The notes beneath the pieces were generated by a model that saw nothing but the letters and a program-made list of their open reading frames with translations, was not told the origin of the DNA and did not search any database. Below, piece by piece: positions 44,208 to 53,057 of a stretch of DNA of 64,000 bases. The stretch's first letter is position 1, and each line of letters starts with the position of its first letter. Source of the stretch: Prochlorococcus sp. AG-347-K16 (GTDB lineage: Bacteria > Cyanobacteriota > Cyanobacteriia > PCC-6307 > Cyanobiaceae); assembly GCA_003281405.1 (NCBI GenBank), contig QCCD01000006.1:1-64000 (forward strand), given 5' to 3'. The translations under genes were made by a program, and so were the position numbers.

Positions 44208-44987
44208 TTAATGATGGCCTAAGGGACCAGGGCCAGAGCCTATTTTATAAGAATTGTCTAAAGATTTCTCAACAAATAATTTAGCTTTTTGAATGGAATC
44301 AAATAGATCAAAACCTAAAGCCTTGTAACCACAAATAGCTGCACTCAAAGTACAGCCGCTACCATGGGTATTTTTTGTATTTATAAAATTATTAAATAGC
44401 CACTCTTTTCTACCATTTAAGTCAAGGAAAAAATCCTTCCCTTTCATATCTTTTAAACCGCCACCTTTTATGAGTACTGCTTTAGCTCCAAGACCAATAA
44501 TTTTTTTTGCAGAATTTTCGATATCTTCTTTACTCCTTATTTCTAAACCAGAAAGTAGATTTGCTTCATAAATATTTGGAGTTAACAAATCAGCCATTGG
44601 TACTAAGAGTTTTTTATAAGCATTAATAGCAGAATCTTCAAGTAATTTAGAACCAGTTCTTGTAACCATTACTGGGTCAATAATTTTGGTTATTTTGTAG
44701 GTATTTAATTTTGAAGCAGTATCATTAATTATCCTTTCATTTAACAACATTCCAGTTTTTAAGGCATCTATAACAAAATCAGCAAATAAAGTATCTAACT
44801 GCTTTAATAAAGTATTCTTCTCTACTGGTTGAACGCATGTAACTTCTATACTATTTTGTGCGGTAATACATGTAATAACAGAACATCCATGTACTTTAAG
44901 TGCCATGAAAGTTCTCAAATCAGCCTGTATGCCTGCTCCACCCCCGGAGTCACTACCGCCTATTGAAAGTGCAATTTTAGAATACAT
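44208..44987 (-). CDS. thiD: Hydroxymethylpyrimidine (phosphate) kinase
   Basis: Phosphorylates HMP and HMP-P in thiamine synthesis, 259 residues. ALSIGGSDSGGGAGIQADLR is the N-terminal substrate motif, DPVMVTRTGSKLL the middle one, and NTHGSGCTLSAAICGY the ribokinase ATP/anion-hole motif. It lies 49 bp downstream of tenA, which is consistent with thiamine salvage. I saw no TPP riboswitch upstream. Confidence 0.95.
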   Translation of the reverse strand: MYSKIALSIGGSDSGGGAGIQADLRTFMALKVHGCSVITCITAQNSIEVTCVQPVEKNTLLKQLDTLFADFVIDALKTGMLLNERIINDTASKLNTYKITKIIDPVMVTRTGSKLLEDSAINAYKKLLVPMADLLTPNIYEANLLSGLEIRSKEDIENSAKKIIGLGAKAVLIKGGGLKDMKGKDFFLDLNGRKEWLFNNFINTKNTHGSGCTLSAAICGYKALGFDLFDSIQKAKLFVEKSLDNSYKIGSGPGPLGHH

Positions 44988-45036
44988 AATTTATAAACTC
45001 GTTTTTGAAAATACTTTAAATAAATTTTAATTTAAA

Positions 45037-45660
45037 TCAGAAATCTGAATATGCATTAAAAAAATCTAACTCCAATTCCATAGCTCTCCTGTATAAATAT
45101 TTGGCCTTATTAATATCATATGTTTCTTTATTGGTCTCAATAAGATTTTCAAGTGAATTTGCTAGCTTTTCAAAGCTCTCATCAGAGTAAGTAATTATCC
45201 ATTCTTTATATTTAATGTCAAAATCCTCCTTATATAAACTTTTACCTATCCAAGAATAAAGTCGCATACATGGAGTCATTGCAAACATTATTTCAACGGA
45301 GCTAAGTCTTTTGGAAGTATCATCAAGAAAATCTGTATAATTTTTAGTAGCTATTTTTATATAGTTATTAGACAAATCAATATCCCATTCTTTTGCATAC
45401 TTTTCATGAAGTATTAACTCCTCTGAAACGCCCATTAATAGTTCACTTAACTTCCTTATTGAGTACTTATCTTTTGATTTTGAAACAGCAAGACCATAAG
45501 CCTTGGCAAAAGTCTCTAAAAAGAAATAATCTTGAGCTAAATATTCTTGAAATATACTTTTAGGGAGACTTCCATTCTTTAAACCTTGTACAAATTTTGT
45601 ATTTAAACTTAATAAAGCAATCTCATAATTATCCTCCCAAAGTTTTTTGGTTATTTTCAT
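45037..45660 (-). CDS. tenA: TenA/thiaminase II family protein
   Basis: 207 residues. Residues FVQGLKNGSLPKSIFQEYL, AQDYFFLETFAKAYGLAVSK, and YSWIGKSLY with later ITYSDESFEKL match the TenA fold that hydrolyses thiamine breakdown products to HMP. The canonical catalytic cysteine region is not clearly seen, where the sequence reads MFAMTPCMRLYSW, which probably supplies it. Cotranscribed with thiD. Confidence 0.88.
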   Translation of the reverse strand: MKITKKLWEDNYEIALLSLNTKFVQGLKNGSLPKSIFQEYLAQDYFFLETFAKAYGLAVSKSKDKYSIRKLSELLMGVSEELILHEKYAKEWDIDLSNNYIKIATKNYTDFLDDTSKRLSSVEIMFAMTPCMRLYSWIGKSLYKEDFDIKYKEWIITYSDESFEKLANSLENLIETNKETYDINKAKYLYRRAMELELDFFNAYSDF

Positions 45661-45746
45661 TTTTTTGATTTTTATTTATTCTAAAATTTTTTATATTTAT
45701 TAACTACAAACTTAATCTTATTTTTCTAGGATTAAAAGAAAAAATT

Positions 45747-47243
45747 ATGAAAGAAATAAATATCTTATGGTTTAAGAAAGATTTAAGAATTTTTGATAAC
45801 GAAGCTCTCTGTGAGGCTATAAAAGATAATGATATTTTACCTATTTATATTATTGAGTTAGATATTTGGAGCCAAAATACTCATTCAGATAGACAATGGC
45901 AATTTTGCAAAGAAAGTTTAATAGATTTAAGAAATGCACTTGCTGAGATTGGACAACCATTAATTATTAGGACTGGGAATGTTATTAATATATTTGATGA
46001 AATTAGTTCAAAATTTAAAATCAAAGGTATATTTAGCCATCAAGAAACTGGAGATTGGCTTACTTATAAAAGAGATCAAAAAGTAAGAGAATGGGCTTTA
46101 AGCAAAAATATTATTTGGAAGGAATTTCTACAATTTTCAGTTTTTAGAGGAAATTTAGATAGGAATAATTGGTCTAAAAAGTGGCAAAAAAATTCCGACA
46201 AAAACTTACTTAAAGCTCCATTAAGAATTAATTCTATTAACTTCAATATTGGAGAAATACCCTCAGACGAAATTTTTTCCTTTAAAAAAGAAACTTGTCC
46301 AGGAAGAATGCAAGGTGGAAGAAAGAAAGGTTTAGAGAGAATGCAATACTTCTTTATTAATAAATTAGATTCTTATTCAAAAGATATATCTAGCCCAGAA
46401 AAATCATTTGATAGTTGTACAAGACTATCCCCATATATTTGTTGGGGATGCATTTCATTAAAAGAAATTTTTAAAAAGGCAAATATATCAAAAAACAATA
46501 ATTCTAGGATGTTAAAAAGCAGATTAACTTGGCATTGTCATTTTATTCAGAAACTTGAAAGTGAACCAGAACTAGAGTTTAGAGAATACCATCCTTTTTT
46601 TAAGAATATTAGAGAAAAAAATAATGAATTACTTTATTCATGGAGTTCAGGTAATACGGGCTTTCCTTTTATAGATGCATGTATGCGTTCATTAAATTTC
46701 AATGGATGGATTAACTTCAGGATGCGAGCGATGTTAATGTCTTTTGCTAGCTATAATTTATGGCTACCATGGCAAGATTCAGGTTCTGAATTAGCAAATA
46801 AATTTGTAGATTATGAGCCTGGAATACATTGGAACCAATGCCAAATGCAATCTGGAACTACGTCTATAAATACCAATAGAATTTATAATCCTATTAAGCA
46901 GGGAAAAGATCATGATCCTCAAGGAAAATTTATAAAAAAATGGATACCAGAATTAAAGGATATATCACTTAATTTCATTCATGAACCATGGCTACTATCT
47001 AGATTTAATCAAGAAAAATATGAACAAATTAATTACATAAGACCAATAATTGACATACCAAATAGCACTAAAACTGCAAAGAAGAAAATTCAGGAAATCA
47101 CTAAAAAGGATGGATATTGGGATATCTCAAAAGAAATTTATTTAAAGCATGGCTCTAGAAAAAGGCTTAGAAAAAATATAAATAATAAAAAAACTGTTTT
47201 TAAGGAAAAGGAAAAACAATATGAACTGAAATTAGATTTCTAA
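45747..47243 (+). CDS. phr: Photolyase/cryptochrome family protein
   Basis: FAD-binding, 498 residues. The N-terminal DNA photolyase domain begins NILWFKKDLRIFDNEAL. The FAD-binding domain has SCTRLSPYICWGCISLKE, LTWHCHFIQKLES and FIDACMRSLNFNGWINFRMR, then AMLMSFASYNLWLPWQDSGSELAN and WNQCQMQSGTTSINTNRIYNP. Sequence is like class I photolyases, which split pyrimidine dimers; a blue-light receptor role cannot be excluded. It is divergent from tenA by 86 bp. Confidence 0.9.
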   Translation: MKEINILWFKKDLRIFDNEALCEAIKDNDILPIYIIELDIWSQNTHSDRQWQFCKESLIDLRNALAEIGQPLIIRTGNVINIFDEISSKFKIKGIFSHQETGDWLTYKRDQKVREWALSKNIIWKEFLQFSVFRGNLDRNNWSKKWQKNSDKNLLKAPLRINSINFNIGEIPSDEIFSFKKETCPGRMQGGRKKGLERMQYFFINKLDSYSKDISSPEKSFDSCTRLSPYICWGCISLKEIFKKANISKNNNSRMLKSRLTWHCHFIQKLESEPELEFREYHPFFKNIREKNNELLYSWSSGNTGFPFIDACMRSLNFNGWINFRMRAMLMSFASYNLWLPWQDSGSELANKFVDYEPGIHWNQCQMQSGTTSINTNRIYNPIKQGKDHDPQGKFIKKWIPELKDISLNFIHEPWLLSRFNQEKYEQINYIRPIIDIPNSTKTAKKKIQEITKKDGYWDISKEIYLKHGSRKRLRKNINNKKTVFKEKEKQYELKLDF

Positions 47244-47370
47244 ATGTTATTTTCAGAAATTTCCAGATTCCTTTTAGCTCCAAGGAAAGTTTTTTAAATT
47301 TTGAAATTAAATATATAAATCCACGATGAACTAATGAAAACTTTAATGTATTTAATAGATTTTATTAATT

Positions 47371-47544
47371 ATGTCTGAAAGATTTGAATGGGACGATACC
47401 AATAGTTCAGGTATATGGTGGAGTACTAATGTAAGTATTAGAGACGAGTGCATTTTGCTCAAAGAAGATACTCAATGCGAAGATTCTGATGTCGTCGAAC
47501 TTCTTAGGAGTATTGCACAAAATATTGAAGATAATGGCCTTTAA
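47371..47544 (+). CDS. Small acidic protein, unknown
   Basis: 57 residues, MSERFEWDDTNSSGIWWSTN followed by VSIRDECILLKEDTQCEDSD and a helical end. Two cysteines. It precedes the convergent pip gene by 23 bp. No family recognised, but the length and composition look coding. Confidence 0.5.
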   Translation: MSERFEWDDTNSSGIWWSTNVSIRDECILLKEDTQCEDSDVVELLRSIAQNIEDNGL

Positions 47545-47567
47545 TTTTGAGAGGAATATTCTCTCTT

Positions 47568-48518
47568 TTAGAGATTTGGAATTCCTTTTACAGCTTTTAT
47601 TAATTCTTTAGTAATGCCCTTTTCACTCATTGAATGACCAGCATCATTAACAATAATTAATTCAGAATTCTTTAATTTCTTATTTAGATCCCAAGCGCTC
47701 CTAACAGGACAAACAACGTCATACCTACCTTGAATTATTTTTGTTGGAATCGATTCTATTGTTTTTATATTTTTCAAAATAAAATCATCTTCTAAGAAAA
47801 TATTATTAATAAAATAATGACATTCGATCCTTGCAAATGCATCTGAAAAAGAATTAACTTGAGACTTATCAAAATCGAATTTTTTATTTATTAAATGACT
47901 AGTTGAGAGTTCCCATTTTGTCCAAGCTGCTGCTGCTTTTGATCTCAGATGTGCATCTGATGATGTTAGATATTTATAAAAAGAACTTATCAAATCATTT
48001 CTTTCTTCTTTTGGTATCACTGAAATATATTCTTCAAATTCATCTGGGAATATCTCACTTGCACCATATTGATAGAACCACAATAATTCAAACTTTCTAC
48101 ATAAAAATATTCCTCGCAAAGTTAAGCTTTTAACTCTTGAGGGATTTTTAATTGCATATATAAGTGAAAGTGTTGAGCCCCAAGATCCACCAAACAAATG
48201 CCAACTATCTATTTTTAATAGAATCCTTAATTTCTCAATATCATCAACTAAATGATTAGTCGAATTTTCTTTTAATTCTGAGAAAGGAGTTGAAGAACCG
48301 CAACCTCTTTGGTCAAATTGAATAATATCGAATTTATCTGGATCAAAGTATCTTCTATATCTTGGTTGACTTCCTCCTCCTGGGCCTCCATGAATAACTA
48401 GTATTTTTTTACCATTTGGATTGCCTGATCTTTCCCAATAAATCTTATGAATATCACTTACTTGTAAAAAACCCTTTTCACGAACTTCAATTTTAGGAAA
48501 CAAAACTTGATCTTTCAT
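47568..48518 (-). CDS. pip: Proline iminopeptidase
   Basis: Alpha/beta-hydrolase that removes N-terminal proline, 316 residues. HGGPGGGSQPRYRRYFDPDK is the oxyanion region, HLFGGSWGSTLSLIYA the nucleophile elbow with catalytic Ser, IIQGRYDVVCPVRSAWDL the aspartate loop and VNDAGHSMSEKG the catalytic His. DQRGCGSST is the family phrase. Length is normal. Confidence 0.94.
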   Translation of the reverse strand: MKDQVLFPKIEVREKGFLQVSDIHKIYWERSGNPNGKKILVIHGGPGGGSQPRYRRYFDPDKFDIIQFDQRGCGSSTPFSELKENSTNHLVDDIEKLRILLKIDSWHLFGGSWGSTLSLIYAIKNPSRVKSLTLRGIFLCRKFELLWFYQYGASEIFPDEFEEYISVIPKEERNDLISSFYKYLTSSDAHLRSKAAAAWTKWELSTSHLINKKFDFDKSQVNSFSDAFARIECHYFINNIFLEDDFILKNIKTIESIPTKIIQGRYDVVCPVRSAWDLNKKLKNSELIIVNDAGHSMSEKGITKELIKAVKGIPNL

Positions 48519-48589
48519 TATGAAATATTTTTAAATACTTAATAAATGCATATTATCCAAAAAGAAGACTAGTTTAGAAGTAATTTGTT

Positions 48590-48620
48590 AAAAAAAAGGA
48601 CTGGTTGTACAGTCCTTTTT
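48590..48620. terminator. Bidirectional hairpin terminator
   Basis: GGACTG (48598-48603) pairs with CAGTCC (48610-48615) and the stem extends through flanking A and T runs. The minus-strand U tract is longer. It isolates pip from anything transcribed leftward from the 48.7-48.9 kb region. Confidence 0.7.
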
Positions 48621-48685
48621 GATATTTGATTTCCTTCTAACAGGATATAAAATTACATATTTTAAAGTCTATTTACTCATAAACC

Positions 48686-48948
48686 TAGAATACGTGAATT
48701 CGGGGATTTCTCTCGATAATTTCAGTCCCTGTTGTCGCTAGTAATTATAAAACGAAGTCTTATCAGACTAATTGATTGAACTTTAATTTTCGAATAATCC
48801 CATTCTCAGGAATACGCTTCCTATATTTTGGAATTTGCTAAATTTCAGGCGGACTATCAATCATTTAGATTGCCTCCGAACTCAACATTTATAAATTACT
48901 CCTTTTTGTATTTTCAGTAAATCCGTAAATATGCTGATTTACTTTTTT
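48686..48948 (+). ncRNA. Structured noncoding RNA candidate, about 200-250 nt
   Basis: Long-range stem: bases 48695-48705 pair with 48874-48884 (ten pairs, one mismatch, one G-T). Inside are hairpins AGTCT/AGACT (48756-48769), AGGAA/TTCCT (48808-48822) and CAATC/GATTG (48858-48872), the last abutting the closing stem. A TAGAAT box at 48686-48691 fits a start near 48697, and a terminator (48916-48948) follows. No reading frame of useful size is present. Size and the long closing stem recall 6S RNA, but I recognise no conserved bases, and transcription in the other direction is also possible. Confidence 0.5.
48916..48948 (+). terminator. Rho-independent terminator
   Basis: AGTAAATC (48916-48923) pairs perfectly with GATTTACT (48936-48943), 12-base loop, then TTTTTT. 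It sits just past the closing stem of the structured RNA, which supports rightward transcription. Confidence 0.8.
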
Positions 48949-49024
48949 CTTAATTTGTAGGAGGATTTTAGTGATCTTTTGTTTTAAATAGATAAATATA
49001 AAAATTAAAATCTATAATCCTTAG

Positions 49025-49200
49025 TTATTTATATTCATAGGGCAAAATAGATTCAATTATTCTTTTATCACTATCAGAAAGTTTTTAATATTCCAATTTC
49101 TACTGAGCAAATTTTACAAAATTATCAAAAGATGGATTCTTATCAAGGCATTTTCGCAACTCCCTAATCCAATCTTCTAAAGCAAAAGTTATTTTTGTAA
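49025..49200 (-). pseudogene. Decayed gene with in-frame stops
   Basis: Minus-strand reading gives FALEDWIRELRKCLDKNPSF DNFVKFAQ, then TAG, KLEY, TAA, and finally LSDSDKRIIESILPYEYK before TAA. The two stops in one frame, with coding-looking sequence on both sides, point to a decayed gene. Related-looking fragments (FYEEHLFGDLNYTVC) continue in other frames to about 49300. I cannot name the family. Confidence 0.45.
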
Positions 49201-49312
49201 TAAGAATATTTAACAAACTGTGTAGTTTAAATCTCCGAATAGATGTTCTTCATAAAATTCATTCTTTTTATCCCTTTGTCATATTTTTCAATTACCTTTT
49301 TTATAAGATGCA

Positions 49313-49393
49313 ATGGAAGGGACTAAATCCTCTACATATATTGGTTCCATCGTAATTGTTATAATATTTTTAATTATTTATTATTTTATATAA
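49313..49393 (+). CDS. Tiny membrane peptide
   Basis: 26 residues, MEGTKSSTYIGSIVIVIIFL then IIYYFI. A short polar N-terminus and one hydrophobic helix. Coding is plausible only by analogy with other picocyanobacterial membrane peptides. Confidence 0.35.
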   Translation: MEGTKSSTYIGSIVIVIIFLIIYYFI

Positions 49394-49424
49394 GAATTTA
49401 ATAAATAGATTATTAATATGAATT

Positions 49425-49520
49425 ATGGATTTCATCAAAAAGAACAAGATCTTAACTCTAATGGCAGTTATTGCAGTTTTATCATTTGCATTAGAAAAAG
49501 CAGGCTTAATACACCCTTAA
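49425..49520 (+). CDS. Tiny membrane peptide
   Basis: 31 residues, MDFIKKNKILTLMAVIAVLS then FALEKAGLIHP. A basic N-terminus precedes one helix. It lies 31 bp after the preceding peptide. Confidence 0.45.
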   Translation: MDFIKKNKILTLMAVIAVLSFALEKAGLIHP

Positions 49521-49549
49521 ATTAGTTGAGATTATTTGATAAATACTTC

Positions 49550-49639
49550 CTAATGAAATAAGTAAACAGAAATTATTACTATAAAAATAAGCAATGGAGA
49601 TAGTAAAGTAAAAATTAAAGTTGAAAGATTAATAGCCAT
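49550..49639 (-). CDS. Tiny membrane peptide
   Basis: 29 residues, MAINLSTLIFTLLSPLLIFI then VIISVYLFH, hydrophobic along its length. On the opposite strand to its neighbours. Coding is unproven; the pattern is typical of small thylakoid or plasma membrane peptides. Confidence 0.4.
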   Translation of the reverse strand: MAINLSTLIFTLLSPLLIFIVIISVYLFH

Positions 49640-49801
49640 AAATTTTATAAATATATAAATTAAATAAACATCATTTTTAATCTTTTTCAATAGTTGGAAT
49701 CTAGAGTATTAGAAAGAAAAAACATTTTGAATAAAGAAATATAAAATTAGGGCTCAGATTAATGTGAACCGGTACAAAAGAAGATAATGTCAAAAGATAT
49801 T

Positions 49802-50569
49802 TTAAATAAAATCTTTCTTATGATATTTTCCTTTTTTTCTTATTTCTTTTGCAGCCAATATTTGTTGTTTTCTTCTTATTTTATGATCACTGATGGGGTT
49901 TTCATCGTTATATACATATAAAACTTCCTTAACAAACTCTTGACGTGAACCGGCCATTTCTAACATCGGGAACATTATTGCTAGATCCCAAGCGACAGAA
50001 TAGTATTTTCTATTTTCATCTAATAAATCATGCTTATTTACAGATAACCACAAATCATGCCTAAAAGTTCTTAAATGGGTGGCATACCAAAAATATTTCC
50101 TATATAAGTTAAATTTTCTTATTAAGCCTGGATATTTATGACCTCGAACACCTTTTGAGCATAAATACGAACCATATGTTATTAAGCAATCTGTTTCTGA
50201 ATACTTTTCGTGAAGAATATCTAGAACATCACCGCTATATAAGTAATCATCGCCATCAATTAAAATATCAATAGTCCTAGATGGTTCTTTTATTTTTTTA
50301 TTAAGCAAATTAAAAATATTATTTAATGCTCCTAATCTCCTAGAATTTTTAATTATCTCGAAATTCTTATGCTTATTACATATTGAAGAAGCAATATCAT
50401 AAGAAGAGTCAGTAGAACAATCATCAACTATTTGGACATGAAAATTTTTATAGGATTGTTTAATAATTGAATTAAGGCACTTTTCTATATATTTCTCCGC
50501 ATTAAATAGAGGGACTACTATATTAAATAAGTAAGATGAGTTTTGTTGAGAAATAGGATATTTTTCCAA
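49802..50569 (-). CDS. Family 2 glycosyltransferase
   Basis: 255-residue GT-A enzyme. FNIVVPLFNAEKYIEKCLNS starts the nucleotide-binding half, HVQIVDDCSTDSSYDIA supplies the first aspartates and IDILIDGDDYLYSGDVLDIL the DxD-type motif. It transfers a sugar to surface polysaccharide or lipid; donor unknown. It is divergent from the GT11 gene, 96 bp between the starts, so both may be part of a surface-glycan set. Confidence 0.88.
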   Translation of the reverse strand: MEKYPISQQNSSYLFNIVVPLFNAEKYIEKCLNSIIKQSYKNFHVQIVDDCSTDSSYDIASSICNKHKNFEIIKNSRRLGALNNIFNLLNKKIKEPSRTIDILIDGDDYLYSGDVLDILHEKYSETDCLITYGSYLCSKGVRGHKYPGLIRKFNLYRKYFWYATHLRTFRHDLWLSVNKHDLLDENRKYYSVAWDLAIMFPMLEMAGSRQEFVKEVLYVYNDENPISDHKIRRKQQILAAKEIRKKGKYHKKDFI

Positions 50570-50665
50570 TTAAAATTTAAATATTATTAAGTTAAAATTA
50601 TATACTTAATACAAAATTAGAACTATCTAAAGATTTTTTTTCTTAACTTTATATTTATCAAAAAA

Positions 50666-51499
50666 ATGCTTTTTTCTAGAATGATTGGGGGATTAGGTAA
50701 TCAATTATTTCAAACCGCAGCATTTTTAAAATATCGAAGTAAAAAAGAAAAAGTAATAATTTCCTTTCTAGGAGATATTCACATCCCAAAAAGAGAAAAT
50801 TGTCTCAATTATATTTTTGAAATTCCTGATTGGCTTTATTATGATAATTCAAGAAAAATAAATTTATTCACAAGATTTTTAGCCAGAAGTTCTGCAGGAC
50901 TAAGGTTTGGCAGTTATGCGCCGTTTATAGGAGTAAATGATAGGAACTTTTATTTGAAAAATTCTTATTTTTTTAATAAAAGAATTCTATTTTTCGATGG
51001 TTATTTCATCCATAACTGGAAGTATGAAGAAATAAATGAATTATTTAGTCAATTAAAATTAAGACCTATTTATTTGAATAGAGAGCATATTAAAATTTGT
51101 AATGAGAATGTAATTATTCATGTCAGGGGTGGTGACTTCCTCAAAATAAAACACTTAAATATTTGCGATAATTACTATTATAAAAAGGCAGTTGAATATG
51201 CACTTAGTAAGGGATTTAATACTTTCAAGGTAATTTCTGAAGATCGAAAATATGCTAAAGAAATTATAAAAGAAATGAAAAAATATTTTATAGATTTAAA
51301 AATTTCAATTCTTGAATCAAATTCTATAAAAAATGATTTTAATATTATAAGATCCTCAAATTTAGCTATATTGAGCAATAGTACTTTTTCTTGGTGGGCT
51401 TCTTTCTTATCAAATTCCAAAAAAGAATTCTTAGTTCCCTCTAATTTCTCTCTACAAGAAAAAAGAATTATTCTTCCTAATGAAAATGTAATTGTTTAA
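50666..51499 (+). CDS. Family 11 glycosyltransferase (alpha-1,2-fucosyltransferase-like)
   Basis: 277 residues. MIGGLGNQLFQTAAFLKYRS is the GT11 N-terminal phrase. VIIHVRGGDFLK is the HxRxxD-type donor motif and AILSNSTFSWWASFLS the conserved C-terminal motif. Such enzymes usually move fucose, but the donor is not proved by sequence. Likely modifies LPS O-chains or another surface glycan. Confidence 0.88.
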   Translation: MLFSRMIGGLGNQLFQTAAFLKYRSKKEKVIISFLGDIHIPKRENCLNYIFEIPDWLYYDNSRKINLFTRFLARSSAGLRFGSYAPFIGVNDRNFYLKNSYFFNKRILFFDGYFIHNWKYEEINELFSQLKLRPIYLNREHIKICNENVIIHVRGGDFLKIKHLNICDNYYYKKAVEYALSKGFNTFKVISEDRKYAKEIIKEMKKYFIDLKISILESNSIKNDFNIIRSSNLAILSNSTFSWWASFLSNSKKEFLVPSNFSLQEKRIILPNENVIV

Positions 51500-51592
51500 T
51501 AAATATACGTAAGTAAATATTCAAACAATCAAATTTCGCCTAAAATCAGGCTATATATCTTTTAAAAAATAAACTAGATTTCGATCTTCATA

Positions 51593-52459
51593 ATGAATAT
51601 ATTTTTTAAGAGAATTAGATCCATATATCTTAAAACTTTTGTTTTAAGGCCTAAAGTAATTTCAACGATTATATTCATTCCTTTTTTGTATTTTCTAGGT
51701 TGGATTTTTGCAAGTCCTCTTATTTTTCTAGGTATTGAAAAGGAAAATATCTCTTTAATTGGGACGATTATAACGTTTTTAATTTTTGTAATTTCATTAC
51801 CTAAATGGTTTGAAGTTAGATGGAAATTAAATAATGTTTGGAAATTAGTTGGAATAAAGGAAAAAAATAGAAATAGGAAATCAAGTTTTTACTTTTTAAA
51901 AGGTTTATTAGGGGCAATCAGTCTATTATCAGCAATTTTAATTCCTATAATTCTCTTTAAAGACGGTATTTGGTTAGGCGAAATATCAATAGATATTTTG
52001 ATAAATAGCTTACTCTTGATCTTTGGAGTAGGATTTGCAGAAGAACTTATCTTTAGGGGCTGGCTTCTAGAAGAATTAAAAAATCAATTTGGTCTAAAAA
52101 AAGCCTTAATTTTTCAGTCAATAGTATTCAGCATAGTACATATTGGGTTTAATTTACCTCTTTGGCAAATGATAAGCATATTATCTGGATTATTTTTGCT
52201 CGGTATATTTTTAGGATTTTTGAGATTAAAAAATAATAACTCATTATGGGGTTGTATAGGATTACATGGGGGCCTTGTAGGAGGTTGGTTTTTAGTAAAT
52301 AATGGTTTAATTGAAATTTCAAAGGATATCCCAATTTGGTTAGTAGGACCAGGGAATATAAATACAAATCCATTAGGTGGTTTTGGGGGTATTTCAATAT
52401 TATTTTTTTTATGTTTTTTATATTTTTTCATTTTGAAAAAAAATCAAAAATTTAATTAA
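51593..52459 (+). CDS. CPBP-family intramembrane glutamic protease
   Basis: 288 residues with about seven hydrophobic segments. The catalytic motifs are present: FAEELIFRGWLLEELKNQFG (EExxxR) in one helix, VFSIVHIGFN (FxxxH) in another, and LGCIGLHGG-type histidine (SLWGCIGLHGG) in the third. Acts in the membrane, substrate unknown. It is the last sizeable gene before several small ones. Confidence 0.88.
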   Translation: MNIFFKRIRSIYLKTFVLRPKVISTIIFIPFLYFLGWIFASPLIFLGIEKENISLIGTIITFLIFVISLPKWFEVRWKLNNVWKLVGIKEKNRNRKSSFYFLKGLLGAISLLSAILIPIILFKDGIWLGEISIDILINSLLLIFGVGFAEELIFRGWLLEELKNQFGLKKALIFQSIVFSIVHIGFNLPLWQMISILSGLFLLGIFLGFLRLKNNNSLWGCIGLHGGLVGGWFLVNNGLIEISKDIPIWLVGPGNINTNPLGGFGGISILFFLCFLYFFILKKNQKFN

Positions 52460-52547
52460 ATCAAATATAGATTTCTTAGGATTAGAGATAAATACCGATT
52501 GATTTTTGATAAATAATTGTCAGATTAAAATAAAGATCAATACTAAT

Positions 52548-52712
52548 ATGAACTTTGAAGCAGGTATAAGATTTATTGTCTTTTTACTAATTTTTGGATT
52601 TACAAACTATCTAATGATGTTGAGAAGATATGAAAAAAATATCAAAAAAAAGAAATTTTTACAACATAAAAAAATTTCCAAGCTTTATCCTAAAGGTTCA
52701 TTTATTTTCTGA
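52548..52712 (+). CDS. Small single-pass membrane protein
   Basis: 54 residues from the ATG at 52548, MNFEAGIRFIVFLLIFGFTN, then YLMMLRRYEKNIKKKKF and ISKLYPKGSFIF. One helix and a strongly basic cytoplasmic part. A TTG 42 bp upstream is possible but less likely. Family not known. Confidence 0.55.
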   Translation: MNFEAGIRFIVFLLIFGFTNYLMMLRRYEKNIKKKKFLQHKKISKLYPKGSFIF

Positions 52713-52740
52713 AATTAAAAAAATTTATTTTTGAATTTAC

Positions 52741-52989
52741 TCACCATTTTTTATTAGTTTTTTGCCAACCTTCATTTAACAATTTTTGCCATAGTAATCT
52801 TGCTTCTTCAATGACAATTTTTTTTCTAGTTTTCATTAATGGAGGATTCTCTCCATGAATTCCCATTACTATACCTTCCTCAATAAACATATAAGTAATA
52901 GATTTATCAGGATGCTCATTATCTTTATAAAAACGCATAACCCCTACAAAATTGGAGTCAATTATCCAAAAATCATTATTTGAATTCAA
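52741..52989 (-). CDS. DUF1651 family protein
   Basis: 82 residues. FWIIDSNFVGVMRFYKDNEH, NPPLMKTRKKIVIEEARLLW and LLNEGWQKTNKKW match DUF1651, a small family restricted mainly to marine Synechococcus and Prochlorococcus. Function unknown. Complete by length. Confidence 0.82.
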   Translation of the reverse strand: MNSNNDFWIIDSNFVGVMRFYKDNEHPDKSITYMFIEEGIVMGIHGENPPLMKTRKKIVIEEARLLWQKLLNEGWQKTNKKW

Positions 52990-53057
52990 TAAACCAAAAT
53001 GAAATTAAATTAATCATATGCTTTCATTACAATTTGCGGGGTAAATATTTATTTTTC

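Noticed and set aside
48686-48948. Two-piece tmRNA, RNase P RNA or SRP RNA
   Set aside because: The tag coding sequence, the GAGGAAAGTCC motif and the GGAAGCAGCC loop, respectively, are absent.
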